NCBI GenBank assembly: GCA_900557355.1
Contig: USSR01000527.1
Location: 1-5,078 of the forward strand
Direction of reading: 5' to 3'
DNA from: an uncultured Bacteroides sp.
GTDB taxonomy: Bacteria > Bacteroidota > Bacteroidia > Bacteroidales > Bacteroidaceae
DNA length: 5,078 bases
This document shows, in pieces, positions 1 through 5,078 of the stretch; within the stretch, counting starts at the first letter, position 1, and each line of letters starts with the position of its first letter. The translations under genes and the position numbers were made by a program. The notes beneath the pieces were generated by a model. The model saw only the letters and a list, made by a program, of their open reading frames with translations. It had not been told where the DNA came from and ran no database searches.

Positions 1-4
1 TTGA

Positions 5-2050
5 CTGGAGTTTAGCTTCAAGAAAATTGTGAAAGTGGGCGGCGCAGCTATCATTGCTGCCTGTACCATTATATTTTGTATGATCCTTTTGGGGATTACT
101 GTAGGTACAGGCTTTGGTTGGCAACGTATGGATAGCATCTTCCTGGGTGGTATGATTGCGATGTCTTCTACAACTATTATTTATAAGGCATTTGATGATC
201 TGGGGATGCGCAAGAAACAATTCACGGGGTTAGTACTTAGTGTGCTGATACTGGAAGATATTCTTGCCATTGTACTGATGGTAATGCTGTCTACCATGGC
301 AGTGAGGCATAATTTCGAAGGATCGGAAATGCTGGAAAGTATTGGAAAACTTCTCTTCTTCCTGATACTTTGGTTTGTGGTAGGCATCTATCTGATACCG
401 GAATTACTGAAACGTTGCCGCAAATTGATGAGTGAAGAAACATTGCTTATCGTTTCGCTAGGCCTCTGTTTCGGAATGGTGGTAATGGCTGCCCGTACAG
501 GATTTTCCGCAGCTTTCGGTGCCTTTATCATGGGTTCTATTTTGGCCGAAACGGTAGAAGCGGAGAGTATTGAACGGTTGGTAAAGCCGGTGAAGGATCT
601 TTTTGGAGCTGTATTCTTTGTGTCGGTAGGTATGATGGTTGATCCTGCTATGATTGTGGAGTATGCGCTTCCGATTATTGTGATCACCTTGGCAGTAATT
701 TTGGGGCAATCCTTATTTGGTACATTGGGAGTTCTGCTGGCAGGGCAACCTTTGAAAACGGCTATGCAGTGTGGTTTCAGTCTGACTCAGATTGGTGAGT
801 TTGCTTTTATTATAGCATCTTTGGGTGTATCTCTCCATGTGACGAGTGATTTTCTATATCCCATTGTAGTAGCGGTTTCGGTTATTACTACTTTCCTCAC
901 CCCTTATATGATTCGTTTTGCCGAACCGGCCTCTAATTTCGTTGATACGCATTTGCCAGCCAAATGGAAAAACTTTTTGTTGCATTATTCTTCCGGTTCT
1001 CAGACCATGAATCATGAGAGTTTATGGAAGAAACTTATTCTGGCTTTGACGCGAATTACGATTGTTTATTCCATAGTCAGCATTGCAGTAGTTGCTTTGG
1101 CTTTCCGCTTTCTTGTTCCGTTGTTTCTGGAACATATACCCGGTATCTGGGGAAGATTGCTTGTAGCAGTGGTGATCATTTTGTTTATCTCACCTTTCTT
1201 GCGGGCTATTATGATTAAAAAGAATCATTCTGCTGAGTTCGTTACTTTATGGAATGATAGCCGGGGGAATCGTGCACCGCTGGTGGCAACTATTGTTATC
1301 CGTATATTGATAGCTGTTTCATTTGTAATGTTTGTGATATCCGGTTTGTTTAAAGTTTCTGTCGGCCTGTTGCTGGGGGTAGCGGTTTTACTGGTTATAA
1401 TGATGATATTATCCCGTCAACTGAAGAAGCAGTCTATCATGATAGAACGGAAGTTTTTTCAGAATCTTCGTTATCGTGATATGCGTGCTGAATATATGGG
1501 TGAGAAAAAGCCGGAGTATGCCGGACGTCTGTTATCCCGCGATCTGCACCTGACGGATTTTGAAGTACCTGGGGAGTCGGCATGGGCAGGGAAAACACTT
1601 GCAGAACTCAATTTCGGAAAGAAATATGGTATACATGTAGCCTCTATTCTCCGTGGAAGGAAGAGAATTAATATACCGGGAGCTTCCGTGCGTCTTTTCC
1701 CGGAAGATAAAATACAGGTTATAGGTACGGATGAAGAACTGAACCGGTTTAGTTCGGAGATGGAGAAAGCAGCAATCTTAGAAACAGATGTAGTTGAAAA
1801 GAGTGAGATGATTTTGCGTCAGTTCCGTGTAGATGCCCACTCCGTATTTTTAGGTAAGACGCTGCGTGAATCCGGTATTCGTGAGCAGTATCATTGTCTT
1901 ATTGTAGGCGTGGAGAGAGGAGAGGAAACTTTGCACGCGCCCGACCCGCATGAACCGTTTATGGAGGATGACGTGGTCTGGCTAGTAGGGGAAAATGCGG
2001 ATGTGTATAAATTAGTGGGACAAAAGAATGAAAATGTCGACATGGAATAA
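5..2050 (+). CDS. CPA2-family cation:proton antiporter with two RCK_C (TrkA_C) domains, 5' end missing
   Basis: This inner-membrane protein probably exchanges K+ or Na+ for H+. Residues are numbered from the GTG at 29. Residues 1-300 are the hydrophobic exchanger domain, with the Glu76-Asp77 pair in an LEDILA segment and the TQIGEFAF motif at 253-260, both typical of KefB/CPA2 transporters. About four more hydrophobic helices follow (roughly 337-367, 377-396, 418-441, 443-461). The soluble tail has two RCK_C/TrkA_C-like domains (about 511-578 and 598-665), which usually sense ligand or nucleotide. I see no Rossmann RCK_N domain. The N-terminus is missing: family members carry further helices upstream, and the family-like sequence LEFSFKKI is readable from base 5, before the GTG. 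That GTG is therefore probably internal, not the native start. The codon at 2-4 is TGA, so the gene is either cut at the window edge or disrupted. The family call is firm; the transported ion is not known. Confidence 0.88.
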   Translation: MEFSFKKIVKVGGAAIIAACTIIFCMILLGITVGTGFGWQRMDSIFLGGMIAMSSTTIIYKAFDDLGMRKKQFTGLVLSVLILEDILAIVLMVMLSTMAVRHNFEGSEMLESIGKLLFFLILWFVVGIYLIPELLKRCRKLMSEETLLIVSLGLCFGMVVMAARTGFSAAFGAFIMGSILAETVEAESIERLVKPVKDLFGAVFFVSVGMMVDPAMIVEYALPIIVITLAVILGQSLFGTLGVLLAGQPLKTAMQCGFSLTQIGEFAFIIASLGVSLHVTSDFLYPIVVAVSVITTFLTPYMIRFAEPASNFVDTHLPAKWKNFLLHYSSGSQTMNHESLWKKLILALTRITIVYSIVSIAVVALAFRFLVPLFLEHIPGIWGRLLVAVVIILFISPFLRAIMIKKNHSAEFVTLWNDSRGNRAPLVATIVIRILIAVSFVMFVISGLFKVSVGLLLGVAVLLVIMMILSRQLKKQSIMIERKFFQNLRYRDMRAEYMGEKKPEYAGRLLSRDLHLTDFEVPGESAWAGKTLAELNFGKKYGIHVASILRGRKRINIPGASVRLFPEDKIQVIGTDEELNRFSSEMEKAAILETDVVEKSEMILRQFRVDAHSVFLGKTLRESGIREQYHCLIVGVERGEETLHAPDPHEPFMEDDVVWLVGENADVYKLVGQKNENVDME

Positions 2051-2062
2051 GGATAGAAAGTT

Positions 2063-2070
2063 TATCTTTG
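2063..2070 (+). promoter_or_regulatory. Candidate Bacteroides-type -7 promoter element upstream of the HIT gene
   Basis: The octamer TATCTTTG matches the Bacteroides primary sigma factor -7 consensus TAnnTTTG exactly. It lies in the 53-bp gap after the antiporter stop codon, 33 bp before the HIT start codon, which would give a leader of roughly 25-30 nt. I see no good TTTG at the -33 position (about 2038-2043), so support rests on one half of the promoter only. If real, the HIT gene can be transcribed independently of the antiporter. Confidence 0.4.
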
Positions 2071-2103
2071 CTCCGTAAACATAAATAATAAATCAAGAAT
2101 ATC

Positions 2104-2529
2104 ATGAAAAGTGATCCGAAAGAATGTTTGTATTGTCAGAATAATGAGACTCTGCACAATCTGATGATTGAGTTTGCTGAATTGAGTGTATCCCGCGTAT
2201 TTTTGTTTAAAGAGCAAACCTACAGAGGACGTTGTATTGTATCTTATAAAGACCATGTCAATGATTTGAATGAATTGAGTGATGAAGACCGTAATGCTTT
2301 TATGGAAGATGTTACTCGCGTAACCCGTGCTATGCAGAAAGCTTTTAATCCTGAAAAGATCAATTACGGTGCATATTCCGATAAATTATCACACTTGCAT
2401 TTCCATCTTGCACCGAAGTATGTAGATGGTCCTGATTATGGTGGTACATTTCAGATGAATCCGGGAAAGGTATACTTGACGGATGCTGAATATAATGAGT
2501 TGATTGAGGCAGTGAAGAAAGAACTGTGA
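2104..2529 (+). CDS. HIT (histidine triad) family protein, nucleotide hydrolase or transferase type
   Basis: This complete 141-residue cytosolic protein has the histidine triad SHLHFHLAP: His97, His99 and His101. By family precedent the middle one (His99) is the nucleophile that takes up a nucleotidyl group from a nucleoside phosphate ester or phosphoramidate. A Cys8-x-x-Cys11 pair near the N-terminus, together with His51 and possibly His97, resembles the structural zinc site of many bacterial HIT proteins; this is inferred from spacing. Instead of the common GQxVxH lead-in, the segment before the triad reads YSDKLSH. The ATG at 2104 is preceded by an A-rich stretch with no Shine-Dalgarno sequence, as expected in Bacteroidetes, and is the only start that keeps the CxxC pair near the N-terminus. 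It follows the antiporter by 53 bp on the same strand. The physiological substrate cannot be read from the sequence. Confidence 0.93.
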   Translation: MKSDPKECLYCQNNETLHNLMIEFAELSVSRVFLFKEQTYRGRCIVSYKDHVNDLNELSDEDRNAFMEDVTRVTRAMQKAFNPEKINYGAYSDKLSHLHFHLAPKYVDGPDYGGTFQMNPGKVYLTDAEYNELIEAVKKEL

Positions 2530-2539
2530 TAGGTCTTGG

Positions 2540-2613
2540 ATATTAAGTATTGGGTAGTGGCTTGTGATTCTTTATTATATGATTCTCAGCACACCATACC
2601 CAATACTTAATAT
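2540..2613. repeat. Perfect 17-bp inverted repeat between convergent genes (possible bidirectional terminator)
   Basis: The arms are ATATTAAGTATTGGGTA at 2540-2556 and its exact reverse complement at 2597-2613, separated by 40 bp. Pairing can continue inward with TGG (2558-2560) against CCA (2594-2596) if one G is bulged. The element fills most of the 89-bp gap between the stop codons of the HIT gene and the oxidoreductase, where a two-way terminator would be expected. The stem is AT-rich, the loop is long, and neither side is followed by a clear T-tract, so it is not a textbook intrinsic terminator. A small MITE-like or dispersed repeat is the alternative; I see no obvious target-site duplication at its edges. 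Confidence 0.75.
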
Positions 2614-2618
2614 TAGTA

Positions 2619-3605
2619 TCAAAGTTTATTAAGTATCTTGTCCATTACCCAGTTTGTGAGCGTTGCGCTTGCTCCGTCGCAGGTACAAATGGATTTACCT
2701 AAAAGATGATCTACAACGGCTTGAATAAGTGGTTGTTGTACATGCTCAGGGTTTGCAACCGGAATTTCTTCTCTTCCTTTTTCCGTATGCAGAGCGATGG
2801 GATCGTAAGTAAATACGGAGAAACAAATCATTCCCTTATCTCCGATAACTTCAATGCGGTCTTCACGTGCAGAGTCGTGTGCTACAAAACACCAGGAACC
2901 ACTACCTACTAATCCACTGTCGAACTGGAAACATGCACTTAAAGTATCTTCGGCCGGATAGAGTCCGCCACGATTACTTTTGTATCCATTAGCTTCTAGG
3001 ATGCAGCCGAACATATCTTGTAATAAATCAATCTGGTGTGGAGCTAAATCATAAAAATAGCCTCCTCCGGCAATGTCCGGTTGTACTCGCCACGGAAGAT
3101 TTTCTTTGTTATAATCCAAGTCCCGGGGAGGTTGGGCAAAGCGGATTTGTATATTGATAATATTACCAATCGTTCCATTTTCTACTAATTCCTTTACTTT
3201 CAGGAAATAGGGAAGATAACGGCGATAATAAGCCACAAAACAAGGAACTCCTGTTTCGTTTGAGATACGGTTGATACGGCAGCATTCCTCGTATGTTACC
3301 GCCATAGGCTTTTCTATATAAACAGGTTTACCTGCTTTCATTGCCATGATGGCATAGGTAGCGTGCGAAGAAGGTGGAGTGGCGATATAGATGGCATTCA
3401 CATCTTCGTCATCAATCAGTTCCTGAGCATCATTATACCACTTTGGAATACCTCTTTCCTGAGCATAAGCTTTGGCTTTGGCGCCATCGCGGCTCATGAC
3501 AGCAATCACTTCTGAACTTTCTACTTTCTGGAAGGCGGGACCACTTTTATGTTTGGTTACTTCCCCGCAACCAATGAATCCCCATTTTATCTTCTTTTCG
3601 CTCAT
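2619..3605 (-). CDS. Gfo/Idh/MocA family NAD(P)-dependent oxidoreductase
   Basis: This complete 328-residue cytosolic protein probably oxidises or reduces a sugar, inositol or related hydroxyl compound with NAD(P). The N-terminal Rossmann fold opens with the dinucleotide-binding motif GFIGCG at residues 9-14. The family signature EKP is at 98-100, with Lys99 the expected catalytic lysine. The C-terminal alpha/beta domain carries GGGYFYDLAPHQID (180-193), whose Asp186 and His190 match the usual catalytic/substrate-binding Asp and His. No signal peptide is visible, so it is not one of the secreted Tat-type members common in Bacteroidetes. Its ATG lies 20 bp after the hslR stop on the same strand, which suggests read-through from the pth-hslR transcript, and it converges on the HIT gene. 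The neighbours give no clue to the substrate: no sugar transporter, kinase or glycosidase is in view. Confidence 0.93.
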   Translation of the reverse strand: MSEKKIKWGFIGCGEVTKHKSGPAFQKVESSEVIAVMSRDGAKAKAYAQERGIPKWYNDAQELIDDEDVNAIYIATPPSSHATYAIMAMKAGKPVYIEKPMAVTYEECCRINRISNETGVPCFVAYYRRYLPYFLKVKELVENGTIGNIINIQIRFAQPPRDLDYNKENLPWRVQPDIAGGGYFYDLAPHQIDLLQDMFGCILEANGYKSNRGGLYPAEDTLSACFQFDSGLVGSGSWCFVAHDSAREDRIEVIGDKGMICFSVFTYDPIALHTEKGREEIPVANPEHVQQPLIQAVVDHLLGKSICTCDGASATLTNWVMDKILNKL

Positions 3606-3625
3606 AATATATAATGTGTTCTCTT

Positions 3626-4045
3626 TTACTCTTCTTCAAAATCAAAATCAAAGTCAAAATCATCCATAAATTCGGGAGTAGTGAACTCCTCCAGACTCCG
3701 TCGATCTTTCTTTGTAGGGCGGCCGGCACCTTTAGCACGGTCTATGAAGCCGCTGACACGACTCATTTCCAATAATTCATACTGGTCGGGAGTCGTTACA
3801 TTCTCCATCATCTCTGCAACGAGCTTTGCCCCGACACGTTTCTCAATGGCTTGCAGTACTTTGAAAGAGTAGGTAACAGGTGGTTTACGCACTTGTATAA
3901 CATCGCCTGGTTTCACTGTACGAGCAGCCTTTGCCAATGCTCCATTGATGTTGATGCGACCTTTCTTACATGCCTCGGCAGCGATGGTGCGTGTTTTGAA
4001 AATGCGCACGGCCCACATCCATTTATCTATTCTTGCTTCACTCAT
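3626..4045 (-). CDS. hslR: Hsp15-type S4-domain RNA-binding protein
   Basis: This complete protein has 139 residues, close to E. coli Hsp15 (about 133). An S4 RNA-binding domain occupies roughly residues 3-53, beginning RIDKWMWAVRIFKTR and including the KKGRINING turn (27-35). The C-terminal block GRPTKKDRRSLEEF (108-121) resembles the equivalent RRPDKKERRDLLRF segment of E. coli Hsp15 as I recall it, which favours Hsp15 over the shorter S4-only RqcP/YabO proteins. Hsp15 binds free 50S subunits that still hold nascent chain-tRNA after premature dissociation and helps recycle them. Unusually, the protein ends in an acidic aromatic tail, four Asp-Phe units (129-136) and three Glu, encoded by a hexanucleotide tandem repeat. 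The gene follows pth by 35 bp and precedes the oxidoreductase by 20 bp, so the three are probably co-transcribed. Confidence 0.92.
   Translation of the reverse strand: MSEARIDKWMWAVRIFKTRTIAAEACKKGRININGALAKAARTVKPGDVIQVRKPPVTYSFKVLQAIEKRVGAKLVAEMMENVTTPDQYELLEMSRVSGFIDRAKGAGRPTKKDRRSLEEFTTPEFMDDFDFDFDFEEE
3638..3661 (-). repeat. Hexanucleotide tandem repeat coding for the Asp-Phe tail of hslR
   Basis: Four tandem 6-bp units are seen on the + strand: AAAATC, AAAATC, AAAGTC and AAAATC. Each encodes one Asp-Phe pair (residues 129-136) on the - strand. Because the unit is 6 bp, gain or loss of copies by slippage would change the tail length without shifting the frame. Confidence 0.9.
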
Positions 4046-4080
4046 AATTATTTTAGGAGGAAGTAGCTATTATCTGTTAA

Positions 4081-4644
4081 CTACTTTTTGTTAAATTGAT
4101 TCATTGTAATATCAATTCCTGCTAGGCAGAAACTCTTGATGATCTCTCCTGCTGTTTTCAGACGTTCATCCATCGTTTTCTGATCTTCTTCGGTAAAATG
4201 TCCCAGCACGTAGTCCACTTGGCAGCCTCGTGGAAATTCGTTACCGATACCGAAACGAAGTCGGGCATAATTCTGTGTACCCAGAATAGCAGCAATATGT
4301 TTTAAACCGTTGTGTCCGGCATCGCTGCCTTTTCCTTTTAGACGCAAAGTTCCGAAAGGTAGGGCAAGGTCATCTACTATTATTAACACATTTTCCAATG
4401 GAATGTTTTCTTTCTGCATCCAGTAACGCACGGCATTTCCGCTGAGGTTCATGAATGTAGAAGGTTTTAGTAATAACACTTGGCGTCCTTTGACGGATAG
4501 GGTAGTGGTAAAGCCGTAACGTCCGTCGTTGAAAGTTGCACCTGCTTCTTTTGCCAATGCATCTACTACCATAAAACCTATGTTATGGCGGGTTTCGTGA
4601 TATTCAGGGCCTATATTCCCTAATCCAACAATTAAATATTTCAT
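4081..4644 (-). CDS. pth: Peptidyl-tRNA hydrolase (Pth1 family)
   Basis: This complete 187-residue enzyme cleaves the ester bond between peptide and tRNA on peptidyl-tRNAs released from stalled ribosomes, recycling the tRNA; it is normally essential. It begins with the canonical [15 protein letters not shown], which fixes the start. The family residues are all present: Asn10, catalytic His20 in RHNIGF, Asn66 in TFMNLSG, Asp91 in VDDLALPFG (equivalent to E. coli Asp93) and Asn112 in [10 protein letters not shown]. The length is slightly short of E. coli Pth (about 194), which is normal. It lies downstream of rplY, a pairing seen in many bacteria (ctc-pth in Bacillus), but a 164-bp gap with a large palindrome separates them here. 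hslR follows after 35 bp. Confidence 0.98.
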   Translation of the reverse strand: MKYLIVGLGNIGPEYHETRHNIGFMVVDALAKEAGATFNDGRYGFTTTLSVKGRQVLLLKPSTFMNLSGNAVRYWMQKENIPLENVLIIVDDLALPFGTLRLKGKGSDAGHNGLKHIAAILGTQNYARLRFGIGNEFPRGCQVDYVLGHFTEEDQKTMDERLKTAGEIIKSFCLAGIDITMNQFNKK

Positions 4645-4713
4645 GTTTCTGAATAATGTTTTTAGAAAACTATAAGCTATAAATAGTTATACTATGAGAA
4701 TAATAGTAAACGA

Positions 4714-4780
4714 GGAACGCGGATTATCGCAGCGTTCGCGGATTAATGTAATCTGCGTCTTCTGCGTTAACCCGCGTTCC
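4714..4780. repeat. 67-bp nested palindrome between rplY and pth
   Basis: Two 32-base arms (4714-4745 and 4749-4780) flank the 3-base loop ATG. From outside in, GGAACGCGG (4714-4722) pairs perfectly with CCGCGTTCC (4772-4780). TTATCGCAG (4724-4732) pairs with CTGCGTTAA (4762-4770) with one mismatch. CGCGGATTA (4737-4745) pairs with TAATCTGCG (4749-4757) with one G-T wobble. These blocks are separated by a 1x1 mismatch and a symmetric 4x4 internal loop. CGCGGATTA also occurs as a direct repeat at 4718-4726, 19 bp before the second copy. In the direction of pth transcription no T-run follows, so it is not a standard terminator. The rest of the 4645-4808 gap is AT-rich with a weak AACTAT/ATAGTT inverted repeat (4668-4673 and 4683-4688), and I see no gene in it. 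Confidence 0.85.
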
Positions 4781-4808
4781 GGAATATGTCTTCTTACGAA
4801 AGAACTGA

Positions 4809-5078
4809 TTAGTTGCCTGCAGCAGCAGCACCTCTTGCAGCACGAGTCAGCTTAACAGCGCATACAACAGCTTCTTTTGCGTTCATCAATTCCAAACCTT
4901 CGAAGTTTAACTCACCGACTTTAACAGTCTTACCCAGACCCAAGTGAGCAACATTTATAGTCAGTTTCTCAGGAATAACGTTATATAAAGCTTTCACTTT
5001 CAGTTTACGCATCTGCAATACCAGCTTACCACCCGCCTTAACACCTTCTGCCAAACCTTCCATCTGTACCGGAACTTG
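4809..5078 (-). CDS. rplY: 50S ribosomal protein L25/general stress protein CTC, C-terminal part only
   Basis: The readable frame gives the last 89 residues and runs off the right edge; the Met codon at 5061-5063 is internal, since in-frame codons QVPVQ precede it. The segment matches the beta-rich TL5/CTC C-terminal domain, with EGLAEGVKAGGKL near its start and the IPEKLTINVAHLGLG motif in the middle, and ends in an Ala-rich tail (RAARGAAAAGN). Family members of this two-domain type are about 190-220 residues, so roughly the first 100, including the 5S rRNA-binding L25 domain, lie outside the window. The protein sits in the 50S central protuberance on 5S rRNA. CTC-type members are stress-induced in Bacillus, but whether that holds here cannot be seen. 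It is transcribed towards pth. Confidence 0.95.
   Translation of the reverse strand, partial: QVPVQMEGLAEGVKAGGKLVLQMRKLKVKALYNVIPEKLTINVAHLGLGKTVKVGELNFEGLELMNAKEAVVCAVKLTRAARGAAAAGN

Noticed and set aside
388..709. Open frames on the - strand inside the antiporter gene
   Set aside because: They lie wholly within a clearly coding + strand gene, show no recognisable domain and have biased compositions typical of antisense shadows.
3547..3738. A - strand open frame overlapping the end of hslR and the start of the oxidoreductase
   Set aside because: It overlaps two well-supported genes in another frame, and its translation has no family features.
4665..4672. GAAAACTA on the + strand, i.e. TAGTTTTC on the - strand, a near match to TAnnTTTG upstream of pth
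   Set aside because: The final G of the motif is missing and no TTTG-like -33 element lies at the right spacing, in a very AT-rich stretch where near matches are expected.
4714..4780. CRISPR-like or tRNA-like structure
   Set aside because: The element is one symmetric palindrome with a 3-base loop; there are no regularly spaced repeats with unique spacers and no cloverleaf or T-loop sequence.
4714..4780. Standard intrinsic terminator for rplY
   Set aside because: On the - strand the hairpin is followed by CTCGTTTACT rather than a T-run, so the usual criterion is not met, although some effect on read-through remains possible.
4809..5063. A complete 84-residue protein starting at the Met codon 5061-5063
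   Set aside because: The frame stays open to the window edge, and the sequence is the C-terminal domain of the longer L25/CTC protein, so this Met is internal.

Overview
The window looks like chromosomal DNA from a member of the Bacteroidales, most likely Bacteroides or a close relative. This is inferred from moderate GC content, A-rich start regions without Shine-Dalgarno sequences, one exact match to the Bacteroides -7 promoter motif (TAnnTTTG), and protein sequences of Bacteroides type. Both ends cut through genes, so the window may be a whole short contig or an arbitrary slice.

Layout. On the + strand lie the 3' part of a CPA2-family cation:proton antiporter (5-2050) and a small HIT-family protein (2104-2529). 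On the - strand, read from the right edge leftward, lie the C-terminal half of ribosomal protein L25/CTC (rplY, 5078-4809), peptidyl-tRNA hydrolase (pth, 4644-4081), an Hsp15-type S4 RNA-binding protein (hslR, 4045-3626) and a Gfo/Idh/MocA-family oxidoreductase (3605-2619). The two groups converge at 2530-2618, where there is a perfect 17-bp inverted repeat. The 164-bp gap between rplY and pth holds a nearly symmetric 67-bp nested palindrome.

How the genes fit together. rplY, pth and hslR all concern the 50S subunit and stalled translation. L25/CTC binds 5S rRNA, Pth recycles peptidyl-tRNA that has dropped off ribosomes, and Hsp15 binds free 50S subunits still carrying nascent chain-tRNA. The short pth-hslR-oxidoreductase gaps (35 and 20 nt) suggest co-transcription, although the oxidoreductase has no evident link to translation. 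The antiporter and HIT genes are co-oriented, but a candidate promoter lies between them.

I see no mobile element genes, CRISPR array, tRNA or rRNA, and no convincing novel multi-gene system. The points most worth checking are the in-frame TGA at the left edge of the antiporter, the two intergenic palindromes, and a hexanucleotide repeat that encodes an Asp-Phe tail on the Hsp15 homologue.
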